Assembly (NCBI GenBank): GCA_048213135.1
Contig: PS015224.1
Span: 25,520 to 49,318 of the forward strand
Length of the DNA: 23,799 nt
Direction: 5' to 3'
From: Reclinomonas americana ATCC 50394
Lineage: Eukaryota; Jakobida; Jakobea; Jakobida
Shown here: positions 11,101-20,333 of the stretch, in pieces
Layout of the letters: the number at the start of each line of letters is the position of its first letter
Numbering within the stretch: the first letter of the stretch is position 1
The notes under the pieces: generated by a model
Told to the model about the DNA's origin: nothing
Databases searched by the model: none
The model's input: the letters and a program-made list of their open reading frames with translations, nothing else
Program-made: the position numbers and the translations under genes

Positions 11101-14100
11101 CAAACGCGGCCGAAGTGGACGTGACCAGGCGCACCTGTGCGCTTGGGAGTCAGTGACACGAGACAAGAGTACACCAGAAGACGGAGGAACGCATCACGAA
11201 ACTCGCAGTTGGATGACGCGACTGCTACTCAGACCAACAACGGTGCAGGGAATCGGAGAGCCAGCGAGGGCCCACACACATGGGAATAGCGTGCTGGCGG
11301 TCACTCCAGGCGTACTGCTGTCCTCGATCTCAAAGAGCGGCACAACATGTGCCACCGGCGGCACAGCGCTGGCGCTCACTGTCAGTGAGATGGTGCTGGT
11401 GGTGGTGCTCACAACAGTGCTTGTGACCACTTGGAAATACACTGCAGCGGCGGTCGACATGGCAAAGCTTAGTCACGCATGCTCTCACTACTACGCGCAC
11501 ACAACGGATGGCTTACCGTATCGTGCAGGCGAGGCCGCAGATGTCGTTCCGTACGTATCGGCTGTCTTGGCGCGAGCAGCAACCGCATGGATCCCCACAG
11601 ACATACCACTCACTGTGCAGAGAACTGGAGCGGCGCTGGCAGTGGACCACGCGCAAGGAGACACCAACGTCAGCGGATTGACCAAGTCAGACGACTCGTA
11701 CAACTGGAAATTCGGCGTGTTGTAAAACAGCTGCGCGGCGCTACTTGGAGTCACTTGCACGACCACCTGATCAAGGGTCACATGGTGAGCAGCGCGGTAG
11801 GTGAGTGACCATTGTCGCGAGTCCATGACACACCCGATCTGGTTGCAGCGCATCGACAAGTTGCGTTGTGACCGTCTCGGTAAGGAACGGTGTGGCGTTG
11901 ACAGTCGACGAAGTTACCTGCAGCACACAGCAATGAGACGACTGCATGGGCAAGTTGAAATCGAGGGTGGATATCGGTACACAACTGACGCAAACGGGCT
12001 CACGGTGAACAGCTGTGCAGCGAGAGCGTACGTGACACCGCCAGTGAGGCCAACAACAGTGCACGTTGTCGGATTAGCATCCGCCCACAAGCACGGAGTT
12101 GGCAACAGTGTCTGCTGCGTAGAGCCGACCCAGAACACTGTGTAGATGCGTGAGAGATCTTGATCGCAGTGCGCAAAGAGGCAAAACACACGCACAAAAT
12201 TGTGGTGGTCCCATTCCTGTGCTCGGCCCAGCAGAGGCGGCCACTGTCACCTCAACACTGATGACGAGCACCACGTGAGCTGCATTGACACTCTTACTGC
12301 ACACGATGAGTGAGTATTTGGTGCATACCTCGATGTGGAGACAACGGCAACGCTCTGGATGCTGACTGTTTCCACCAACAAAGTTCCCGTCGCGGCGGAC
12401 GACACGGATGGCGACAACCCCGACATGGTGGTAGTGCGCAAACGGACCTATGCAAGGATGGTGACACGATTCAGAAGCATGGAGATAAGAATGGAGGACA
12501 CGGCGACAATCGGTACCGAGAATGTGATGCCGGTGGCTGCGCTGAGACCCGTGACTGTGCATGTTGAGGCGACCGCGGTTGCCGGCCAAACACACGAAGC
12601 CGGCGACGTCGTCAGAGGCACGCCCGGTGCGGCTACATCAACGACCTCAAAAGCCGCACCCGCATAGCCGCCCGGAGCTCCAACACTTGGTGTAAGAGAC
12701 AGATTGACACTGGTCGGAGTTCTCGAGCCAATCGACACGGTAATCGAGACAAAGGAAACTTCACACAGACACAAACACCACACGTCAGTCACGTGCCGGC
12801 GTACATGGAAAGGAAATGAACAGTACGCAACTGTACCGCGCTGCCGCCGAAGCCAGCGCACCCAGATTGCTGTCCGTCTTGACACGAGCGCCAAATGTGT
12901 AAGCACTGTTGCCGGCGATTCCCGTCACCGTGCACGTCACCGCCGCTGTGCTGCCAGTAGACCATGTGCACGCGGCGGCTGTGCCGAGCACCACACCCGG
13001 CGACGCCATGTCCACAAACTCGAACCGCGGCGTGGTGCCATATCCGACTTGTGCCACCGCACTCGGTGTCACTTGCAGCACCACCTGTCCACCCGCCAGT
13101 GCATCCACCACAGACACTGTCACCGTCTCCGGAAGCTGTGTGAGTAACGAACTGATGGTCGCACGCGGTCCAAACGCCGACTGTGTCGATGTCACCAGAC
13201 GAGCCTGCAAGTTCACTCGACCAACTCAGTTGATGAATCCAGCTTCCCCTCCACGACACTGCACACTCACCCGCAGATTGTACGTCGTGTTGCTGCTCAG
13301 TCCAGTCACCGTGCACACCGTCGCTGACATCGCAGTCGACCACACACACGCTGCCGATGTGCTCAGTGCCACACCAGGATTTGTCGCGTCGTCGACCTCA
13401 AACAGCGGACTCGTGTGTCCACCAGGTGCCGCGATCGACGCAGTCAGCGACAGCACCGCCGTGGTCGCTGTGGTGGACGACACGCTCGACGACACCGTTC
13501 CAAAATGAACTGCATGACTCCGATCAGCGGAAGGAAGGAGAAAAACAACACTTTCGGCACACAACGCAACTGTACTTGACGGCTGCCGAGGCCAGTGCGC
13601 CCAGATTGCTATCCGTCTTCACACGAGCGCCAAATGTGTACGCACTGTTGCCGGCGATTCCCGTCACCGTGCACGTCACTGCCGCCGTGCTGCCAGTGGA
13701 CCATGTGCACGCGGCGGTTGTGCCGAGCACCACACCCGACGACGCCATGTCCACAAACTCGAACCGCGGCGTGGTGCCATATCCGACTTGTGCCACCGCA
13801 CTTGGTGTCACTTGCAGCACCACCTGTCCACCCACCAGTGCGTCCACCACAGACACTGTCACCGTCTCCGGAAGCTGTGTGAGTAACGAACTGATGGTCG
13901 CACGCGGTCCAAACGCCGACTGTGTCGATGTCACCAGACGAGCCTGCAAGTTCACTCGACCAACTCAGTTGATGCATCCAGCTTCCCCTCCACGACACTG
14001 CACACTCACCCGCAGATTGTACGTCGTGTTGCTGCTCAGTCCAGTCACCGTGCACACCGTCGCTGACATCGCAGTCGACCACACACACGCTGCTGACGTG

Positions 14101-17100
14101 CTCAGTGCCACGCCAGGATTCGTCGCGTCGTCGATCTCAAACAACGGACTTGTGTGTCCACCAGGTGCCGCGATCGACGCAGTCAGCGACAGCACCGCCG
14201 TGGTCGCTGTGGTGGACGACACGCTCGACGACACCGTTCCGAAATGAACTGCATGACTCCGGTCAGCGGCAAGAAGGAGAAGAGCAACACCGTTGGCACA
14301 CAACGCAACTGTACTTGACGGCTGCCGAGGCCAGTGCGCCCAGATTGCTATCCGTCTTCACACGAGCGCCAAAAGTGTACGCACTGTTGCCGGCGATTCC
14401 CGTCACCGTGCACGTCACTGCCGCCGTGCTGCCAGTGGACCATGTGCACGCGGCGGTTGTGCCGAGCACCACACCCGGCGACGCCATGTCCACAAACTCG
14501 AACCGCGGCGTGGNNNNNNNNNNNNNNNNNNNNNNNNNNNNNNNNNNNNNNNNNNNNNNNNNNNNNNNNNNNNNNNNNNNNNNNNNNNNNNNNNNNNNNN
14601 NNNNNNNNNNNNNNNNNNNNNNNNNNNNNNNNNNNNNNNNNNNNNNNNNNNNNNNNNNNNNNNNNNNNNNNNNNNNNNNNNNNNNNNNNNNNNNNNNNNN
14701 NNNNNNNNNNNNNNNNNNNNNNNNNNNNNNNNNNNNNNNNNNNNNNNNNNNNNNNNNNNNNNNNNNNNNNNNNNNNNNNNNNNNNNNNNNNNNNNNNNNN
14801 NNNNNNNNNNNNNNNNNNNNNNNNNNNNNNNNNNNNNNNNNNNNNNNNNNNNNNNNNNNNNNNNNNNNNNNNNNNNNNNNNNNNNNNNNNNNNNNNNNNN
14901 NNNNNNNNNNNNNNNNNNNNNNNNNNNNNNNNNNNNNNNNNNNNNNNNNNNNNNNNNNNNNNNNNNNNNNNNNNNNNNNNNNNNNNNNNNNNNNNNNNNN
15001 NNNNNNNNNNNNNNNNNNNNNNNNNNNNNNNNNNNNNNNNNNNNNNNNNNNNNNNNNNNNNNNNNNNNNNNNNNNNNNNNNNNNNNNNNNNNNNNNNNNN
15101 NNNNNNNNNNNNNNNNNNNNNNNNNNNNNNNNNNNNNNNNNNNNNNNNNNNNTGCCATATCCGACTTGTGCCACCGCACTCGGTGTCACTTGCAGCACCA
15201 CCTGTCCACCCGCCAGTGCGTCCACCACAGACACTGTCACCGTCTCCGGAAGCTGTGTGAGTAACGAACTGATGGTCGCACGCGGTCCAAACGCCGACTG
15301 TGTCGATGTCACCAGACGAGCCTGCAAGTTCACTCGACCAACTCAGTTGATGAATCCAGCTTCCCCTCCACGACACTGCACACTCACCCGCAGATTGTAC
15401 GTCGTGTTGCTGCTCAGTCCAGTCACCGTGCATGCCGTCGCTGACATCGCAGTCGACCACACACACGCTGCTGACGTGCTCAGTGCCACGCCAGGATTCG
15501 TCGCGTCGTCGATCTCAAACAACGGACTCGTGTGTCCACCAGGTGCCGCGATCGACGCAGTCAACGACAGCACCGCAGTAGTCGCGGTGGTGGACGACAC
15601 GCTCGACGACACCGTTCCGAAATGAACTGCATGACACCAGTCAGCGGAAGGAAGGAGAAGAGCAACACCGTTGGCACACAACGCAACTGTACTTGACGGC
15701 TGCCGAGGCCAGTGCGCCCAGATTGCTGTCCGTCTTCACACGAGCGCCAAAAGTGTACGCACTGTTGCCGGCGATTCCCGTCACCGTGCACGTCACTGCC
15801 GCCGTGCTGCCAGTGGACCATGTGCACGCGGCGGTTGTGCCGAGCACCACACCCGGCGACGCCATGTCCACAAACTCGAACCGCGGCGTCGNNNNNNNNN
15901 NNNNNNNNNNNNNNNNNNNNNNNNNNNNNNNNNNNNNNNNNNNNNNNNNNNNNNNNNNNNNNNNNNNNNNNNNNNNNNNNNNNNNNNNNNNNNNNNNNNN
16001 NNNNNNNNNNNNNNNNNNNNNTGCCATATCCGACTTGTGCCACCGCACTCGGTGTCACTTGCAGCACCACCTGTCCACCCGCCAGTGCGTCCACCACAGA
16101 TACCGTCACCGTCTCCGGAAGCAGCGTTGTGAAGGCAATAGTAGCTGCGCTGTTGTAGCTTTCGGCGAGGGTACCGCCACTGCCAGTGCGCAACCTTGAC
16201 CTTAGCGAGTACGACGAGTTTGCCGTCAGACTTGTGACGGTGCACACAACACTGGATCCGTTACTCCACGAGCACGGTGTTGGTGACAGTGTCAGGGGAG
16301 CACCGGTGAGCGCCGAACTCAGGAAAAACTCGAATCGAGGTGTGGTGGCGCCCATGGCCGGCGAACCGGATGCAGCTACGTCAATGGTGGCACTGCAATA
16401 GGCAAGTGTTAAAAATGGAGAGTAGAGATGGGAGTGGCTATGGAGCACAACTCACCTGACAGCCGTCGGCGTCCAGCTGTTCACCGTGACAGTCTGCGAC
16501 AAGAGCGTGTAGAGAGCGGTGGCCAGAGTTTGTGGACCCACGCCACTGTTGGTGGACGTCACCACTCGTACCTGCAGTCAATCGCACCCGTTCACCAACA
16601 ATTTCCTCTATCCCGCACTCGTGATGCAAGAGTACACACCGCAAACTGATAGGGTGAGGCCGCACTGAGGCCTGTCACGGTGCACGCCGACGATGATGCT
16701 GTGCCAGGCCAGGTGCACGGTGACGGTGAGGTGGACAGGAGCACACCAGGTGACGACGCGTCCTCAATCTCATATCGAGGGTTGGTGTGGCCACCTGGTG
16801 CACCGGCCGACGGCAACAAGCTCAATTCCACCGTGGAGGGGTTGATGGTGACAACTGTGGTGGCCACCGTGGCAAATGTGACTGTGCACAGGCGCAGACG
16901 CATTCACCTGAGTGCAACGGCGACCAGTTGTTTGCAGCACGGCGGCCTGGTACGCAACTGTAGCGAGCGGTGGAGGTGGACGAGACCTTGCCGAGGGTGG
17001 AGTTCGTCACTACGCGCGCCTGATAGCTGACCGTGGTGCCATCGGTGAGGCCAGTGATGGTGCAGACGACGGCCGACGTGCTCACGGTGGACCATGTGCA

Positions 17101-18520
17101 GGCGCCGGAGAATGTCATGACCGTGTAGGGCGAGTTGGCGTCAAGCACCTCGAATCGCGGCGACGTGCCATATGAGCCGATGGCCACGGCGCTTGGTGTA
17201 AGGCGCAGCGTCGCCGCGTTGCCACTCTGAGCATCGGCAAACACCACCGACACAGTCTCCGACAGCATGGTGTAGAAGGAGGTAGAGCCCGTGGACCAGG
17301 CCGACTCGGAGAGAGTGGCACCGGCGCCAGCATCGACCGCCAGCCGTACCTTTAGCGTGTACGAGGTGCCTGCCGTCAAGGACGTCACAGTGCACAGTTT
17401 CTGTCCCCCAACCACCGACACACACACATGCATTCGTGAGTAATCGCACACGAGGGTGAACATTGACAGGAGCAATCGCAGTGACACACCGCGGAGGTGT
17501 TGCTCCACACACACGGCGAAGGGGAGGTGGTGAGAATGGTGGAGAGGTTGGTGCTCACGGCAAACTGCAACCGAGGCGACGCGCCACCGCCAGGTGGGTT
17601 GCCGGATGCGGTAGACGAGATCACCACACTGCAGGAGAAGGAGTGTGCGTGTCAGGCGACGGTGGGTGTGCGCAAAGACGACGACAACGACAGTGATGCA
17701 TGCAATCAATGCTGCACCTGGTGATATCTGGTGTCGCAGCGCCAATGGTCACCGTTTGCGAGAGCATGGTGGTGGCGAGGGTCGCCCCTGACCACGGACC
17801 CGTGTACAGGATGGCAGTCGAGCGTGCCTGCGAGTGCCCGTGGTCATCACCAAAAGAGAACGAAATCGTGAGCGGCCGAGGAGGACATCTGCTCACCTCG
17901 AAGGAGTACTCGGTGCCTGGTGACAGCCCGGTGACTGTGCACACCGACGGTGTGGCAGTCCACGGACATGTGGCGGGGATGGTGTTTAGGATGGTACCGG
18001 TGTACGAGTCACGCACATCGAGAGCCATGCTGAGCAACATCAGCAGCGTTGGGTCGCCGGCGTCGATGGTTAATTCTACGGTGGTGCTCGTGCGCGTGCC
18101 AATCGTGGGTGGATTGGTCGCCATGCGGGGGGCTATTCTTCGCAACGCGTCGGGCGCCGATGCTGCATGAAGAGGGCGGTGAGTGGGAGTGACGACCCGA
18201 AACGGTTGAAGCACCAAAGAACACACGCTCTCTCGCGCGCACACGCAACTGGCCTGAAATGCCGTTTGCATTGCACCAACGTGTTCCACTTCCTACAACG
18301 ATGAGGGGGGAGGTGGTGGTTGCCAGTGGTGAGTGAGAACAGGAAGAGAAGATTGTGTGCGGCAGTCATGCAATATTTTCGGCAGAGGAGAACCAACCTG
18401 CTGCTGCTGCTGCTCGTGCGAAGTGACGACGGGGATGACGCAGCACAGGGCGAGGCACAGCAAGAGAAGCAACAGCTCAGCCACTGGCACCGACTTGAAT
18501 CGGCTGCCTGCTGGTGGCAT
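1534..18520 (-). CDS. Giant polycystin-1-like REJ/GPS receptor, 67 exons, five membrane helices
   Basis: I traced 67 exons from ATG 18518-18520 to TAA 1534-1536. All junctions follow GT-AG and the phases agree throughout. With gaps closed the coding length is 11,541 nt (3,846 residues). Order: signal peptide, FN3-like array (about residues 45-1889), CUB (1890-2005), REJ (2006-2320), GAIN and GPS (to 2784), TM1 (about 2790-2812), cytoplasmic segment, TM2-TM3 (about 3200-3270), long loop with a beta-helix-like part (about 3436-3745), TM4 (about 3763-3785), TM5 (about 3815-3832). By analogy with polycystin-1 and sea-urchin REJ proteins it should be a plasma-membrane receptor cleaved at the GPS. 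No PLAT domain is seen between TM1 and TM2, and the channel helices TM6-11 are absent. Less certain junctions: exon 1/2, 26/27, 36/37, 38/39, inside exon 46, and 55/56. Exon coordinates are in the domain entries. Confidence 0.85.
2258..2270. repeat. Poly(A) tract (poly-T in intron 63)
   Basis: A homopolymer of about 13 A on the plus strand lies in the intron between exons 63 and 64. On the coding strand it is part of a T-rich stretch before the acceptor gcgcag at exon 64. Confidence 0.8.
3334..3357. repeat. (CA)n microsatellite in intron 58
   Basis: An imperfect CA repeat lies between exons 58 and 59 of the giant gene. Confidence 0.85.
4334..4781 (-). other. TM2-TM3 of the polycystin-1-like protein (exons 48-51)
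   Basis: Exons are 4781-4697, 4653-4564, 4494-4470 (25 nt) and 4393-4334. TM2 follows YRRTQRLTVATF, the family's F-x-R-x-Q-R-L motif, and runs through VLWLSIVFIIFCHCLF. TM3 is WSGVLIGLVYIPIHLLASV, matching the family pattern G-x-x-x-S-x-L-I-x-x-P-I-x-x-L. Between them the 69-nt intron 4495-4563 is T-rich and a multiple of three, so it also reads through as an open frame. I treat it as an intron because it ends in a strong tract plus cctgcag. Confidence 0.8.
4868..6410 (-). other. TM1 and cytoplasmic segment (exons 42-47)
   Basis: Exons are 6410-6344, 6249-6136, 6103-5940, 5877-5457, 5390-5033 and 4964-4868. TM1 is built across exons 42/43 (FWLLCA joined to ACYIAAWIILH) and is followed by HRWDR, matching the usual Asn-Pro then helix then Arg/Asp layout after a GPS. 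Polycystin-1 proteins normally have a PLAT domain next. I see no PLAT signature here: the roughly 375 residues are charged and Ser/Pro-rich, with acidic stretches (CDSDDAS, MVDVDDSD). The end (VRKVIAQIRSRRP to SHTW) resembles the lead-in to TM2. Within exon 46 a 75-nt in-frame segment at 5130-5204 (gtttgt ... gatgcag) looks like an additional intron, which would remove 25 residues. Confidence 0.7.
7208..7223 (-). other. Putative 16-nt intron (38/39) or frameshift
   Basis: The coding strand reads ACC G, then gtgcgtacgattgcag, then GC GTT TCT. It starts GT, ends gattgcag and joins phase 1 to phase 1 without changing a residue at the junction. Without its removal the frame hits a stop soon after. 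Both sides are protein-like (GEVPRIGGFVSTKF before, VSLATISMSN after). The next shortest intron in this gene is 40 nt, so a one-base sequencing error is a serious alternative. Confidence 0.5.
8103..8136 (-). repeat. (CTG)n tract forming the 3' end of intron 33
   Basis: The plus strand carries about nine CAG triplets at 8107-8136. Read on the coding strand they are CTG triplets running straight into the acceptor (ctgccag|GTGATCC at exon 34). The tract stands in for a polypyrimidine stretch. It is not translated in the gene model. Confidence 0.8.
8435..9747 (-). other. REJ (receptor for egg jelly) region (exons 27-32)
   Basis: Exons are 9747-9489, 9426-9309, 9243-9135, 9058-8900, 8834-8641 and 8538-8435. 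The product reads as an REJ module: LRPLQVSLAGGGS, a Trp-Ser-Cys strand (FQWSCTSSG) with a second Cys (ACVNAL), LVPG followed by YAFTVAVT, a Pro-rich middle, then VTYQFYYVDSS and a strand ending YAVVVDGDGA, which resembles the V-x-V-x-D-x-x-G-A strand common in REJ. REJ regions sit just before the GAIN domain in polycystin-1 and sperm REJ proteins, as here. The intron at 9748-9787 is only 40 nt and its donor (gtccat) is weak. Confidence 0.75.
9788..10259 (-). other. CUB domain (exons 25-26)
   Basis: Exons are 10259-10014 and 9889-9788. The product has the CUB pattern: a first Cys in KPSCDDE, a strand ending GVYSPTRDCRW (Tyr-Pro-x-x-Cys-x-Trp type), an acidic strand before DVVSVYSGG (the D-x-V-x-V-Y-x-G core), then GTIRFVTD and a closing GWTVEVF strand. 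The length of about 115 residues is normal. It lies between the FN3-like stalk and the REJ region and is probably a binding module. The exon 25 donor (A|gtggaac) was chosen because it fits phase 1 and removes a linker not seen in CUB domains. Confidence 0.8.
14514..15152. other. Assembly gap (639 N) inside the tandem unit
   Basis: Sequence before the gap ends cgtgg and sequence after it starts tgccat. In the complete copy at 13771-13780 these are directly adjacent. Closing the gap keeps exon 10 in frame (373 nt). The gap is therefore empty or holds whole 739-bp units. Confidence 0.9.
15892..16021. other. Assembly gap (130 N) inside the tandem unit
   Basis: This gap has the same offset in the unit (204) as the gap at 14514, and the same next base after it. 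One base at the left edge differs (cgtcg instead of cgtgg), perhaps a contig-end error. Closing it keeps exon 8 in frame (575 nt). Confidence 0.9.
18394..18520 (-). other. Exon 1: signal peptide of the giant receptor
   Basis: The exon opens with MPPAGSRFKS, followed by a hydrophobic core (ELLLLLLCLALCCVIPVV) and then TSHE and five Gln from CAG codons. This is a standard secretory signal. A better-looking donor at 18397 (CAG|gttggt) is phase 0 and does not fit exon 2, which needs phase 1. A donor at 18393 (G|gttctc) does fit, so I end the exon at 18394. A small missed exon is the alternative. Confidence 0.75.
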
Positions 18521-19093
18521 GGCGGTGGCGAGTTGTCGTCGCTGATTCTCTGTATTTTTCTTCTTTTGTTTTTGGTGCTGCTGCGTCCGGCAGGCGGTAT
18601 GTCCGTAAGATGCGTGGGAGCGCGCGTCTGCTCAGCAGCAGTTGTCGTCTCCTCTCTCCACACACACGCACGCTTGATGTGTGGCTCTAACTCCTCTCGC
18701 GATACAATGAAAAAAAAGCTAACGAACGCGGAGCGAAAAGCGAATGGCAATTGCCATTCCGGGCATGACCGCGCACCTCTAACGGTCGAGTCAACGCGAA
18801 AGGAGGCCTCGCCATTCAACGGGTTGTGCGGTTTCACAGAAAGAATCATTGACAGAAGCCGAGTGCAGCAAGGCGTGCACACGACACACAAACAAACACT
18901 GCGGTGTGTGAATTGCTTGACACGAACAAATAGAGCAATTACACGGGCCATGGCCGGCCGAACCTTTGGTGATCATGCCATGTCGCCACCAAGCAACGGA
19001 GGCCAGAGACGGCAACAAGTCGCTCACCCACAGGATATCGCGATATCGTCTCGCAGTGTTCGCCACACACACACACACATTCATTATACTGCC
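18521..19093. other. Intergenic region between giant gene and membrane enzyme-like gene
   Basis: These 573 bases hold the 5' flank of the giant gene and the 3' flank of the upstream minus-strand gene. They contain a short CA repeat (about 19065-19079), a T-rich stretch (18555-18572) and an A-run (18710-18717). I see no convincing gene, TATA box or RNA. The long plus-strand open frame that crosses it has no protein-like features. Confidence 0.6.
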
Positions 19094-20088
19094 TTACTTT
19101 CTCGTGCTGCTCGCCCGTGCCCGTGGTTCATGCAGGCGGATCATTTGCTCCTTGAACTTGTCGACGCCACCGGCCGCATACTCCTCCCAGCCCCTCTTGA
19201 GGGCGGCGGCATTGCGTTCGTACATGTCGGGGCACAGGAAAAAGTCGACAAAGGGGAACGGCAGTGAGATGCCGCTGCAGGCGGGCCGAGTGCGGTAGCA
19301 CCAGTCCCAGAAGGTGGAGGAGAAGCCGAGGGAGTACTTCGGGTGCACCACAATGTGGTACCAGTAGTACGCGTCGGCGTTGAGCAGCGCCAGCCACACG
19401 GCGGCCATCACGCGGCACTTGAAGCACGACTTGCCAGCCTCGCGGGCATGCTCGTAGCTTGCCACAATCGTCTCCGTCGGCACATACTGCACCCACGTGC
19501 GCAGCACAAAGCCCACCAAGTGCTCGGTGGCCACCGCGCACCAGAAGCCCTGGTCGTACACAAAGGCATACATGGCCCAGAACAACACCAAGTACGCGGT
19601 GATCTCGGCAATGTCGTCGGAGATGTAGCGCGATCCCGGGTGGCCTTTGCGCTGGCGCAGTCGGTCGTGGTAGTCCTCGTGCGGCGAGCGATACGAGGCG
19701 ATCGAGTGGAAGGTGAGACCGATGGAGAAGCGCTCAAACGTGCAAAAGACGAGGCCGAGGAAGAAGCCTGTCCACGATGCCGAGTACAGGTGTGGGTTGG
19801 CCAACTTGCTGACCTGCCGCGCAAAGAAGCCCGCAAAGAAGAGGCCTTCCAGCGTGCTCAGAGCCGCCACTCGTCGCGTCATCTGATCGACACCATAGGC
19901 CAGTGCACAACCAATCACCGTGAACAGGAAGAACTCGAGACTCGACACCTCGGGGAAGTAGCGGTAGAACGACTGGCCCCACACACAAAAGAGAGAGGGC
20001 GAGGGAGAGGAGAAGGTGTGAGCGATTGATGGACGGGTGACTGCATGCAAGCATCCATGTCAACACACACCGTCACGAGAAACTCCAT
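19094..20088 (-). CDS. Multi-pass membrane protein, possibly a divergent hydroxylase/desaturase
   Basis: Two exons, 20088-20071 (MEFLVT) and 19972-19094, joined in phase 0 across a 98-nt intron, give 298 residues. The start is the first ATG after an in-frame TGA. At least four hydrophobic segments are visible: near residues 17-34 (LEFFLFTVIGCALAYGV), 68-86, 127-146 and 194-216. Histidines fall in two H-x3-H pairs, 104/108 (HEDYH) and 212/216 (HIVVH), plus EH at 156/157 and 180/181. The segment after the second pair, GFSSTFWDWCYRT, resembles the end of the fatty-acid-hydroxylase/sterol-desaturase core, where a Trp-Asp precedes a Gly/Thr turn. The canonical H-x-x-H-H box is not present, so the enzyme assignment is weak. 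The C-terminal tail is charged and basic at the end. Confidence 0.6.
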
Positions 20089-20333
20089 TCTTGCCTCGCA
20101 GATGAGATAGCCCTCTCAGAGCGCACAAGCACACAGCGAAGAAGGATGTAAGAGGAGAGGACAAGTCCGACAACCAAGAAGCTTAACCACGTGGTGGGTA
20201 TTTTGAGAGCTCTCATGCAAAAANNNNNNNNNNNNNNNNNNNNCACGGACGCTGTACTGCAACACACCAACATAGGTGGAGAAAGAATGACAGAGAGAGA
20301 AGGAGAGAGGCGGTGACACTGCTACTCAGCGAG
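20089..20333. other. Intergenic region with a 20-N gap
   Basis: This is the upstream flank of the membrane protein gene and the 3' flank of the next minus-strand gene. It contains 20 N at 20224-20243 and GA-rich stretches (about 20289-20310). No gene is seen. Confidence 0.6.

Larger units (their letters stand above)
12832..16124 (-). repeat. 739-bp tandem unit (type A + type B repeat pair with introns)
   Basis: Equivalent exon ends lie at 12832, 13571, 14310 and 15688. The spacings are 739, 739 and 1378, and 1378 equals 739 plus the 639 N between them. Each unit is a 239-nt exon, a 66-nt intron, a 373-nt exon and a 61-nt intron. Introns are as well conserved as exons, so copying was recent. 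The copy nearest 12832 has diverged at its outer end. Gaps at 14514-15152 and 15892-16021 both start 204 bases after a unit boundary. Confidence 0.9.
10319..18162 (-). other. Array of 18 or more FN3-like repeats (exons 2-24)
   Basis: Exons 18162-17897, 17827-17718, 17628-17490, 17400-16959, 16881-16640, 16571-16456, 16392-15688, 15626-15388, 15321-14310, 14248-14010, 13943-13571, 13509-13271, 13204-12832, 12758-12517, 12447-12329, 12257-12196, 12137-12004, 11917-11834, 11766-11517, 11441-11203, 11134-11019, 10957-10814, 10743-10319. Each repeat has about 100-115 residues: a start like ETVTVSVVDA, a middle TPRFEFVD, a Cys-x-Trp strand, then a second Cys in CTVTGL followed by a Tyr-containing strand. 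This resembles an FN3 or Ig-like beta-sandwich with a disulfide. Type A has a phase-0 intron after the CTVTGL strand, type C a phase-2 intron near its start, and type B ends at a phase-1 intron. The array is the extracellular stalk, probably for adhesion or ligand binding. FN3 is the best family guess; a related sandwich fold is possible. Confidence 0.75.

Noticed and set aside
12909-15625. Long plus-strand open frames rich in Thr, Val, Pro over the tandem array
   Set aside because: They are antisense shadows of the FN3-like repeats. The minus strand gives the conserved Cys/Trp pattern and consistent splice phases; the plus strand does not.
12832-16124. CRISPR-like or transposon-derived repeat
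   Set aside because: The unit is 739 bp and coding, with introns, and has no terminal inverted repeats or target-site duplications. It is domain duplication within a gene.
18320-19267. 315-residue plus-strand open frame
   Set aside because: It crosses the signal-peptide exon, an intergenic region with a CA repeat and the 3' end of the membrane protein gene. Its composition shows no domain or hydrophobic pattern.
19343-20029. 228-residue plus-strand open frame
   Set aside because: It is the reverse complement of the membrane protein exon, whose minus-strand frame has membrane helices and clean start, splice and stop signals.
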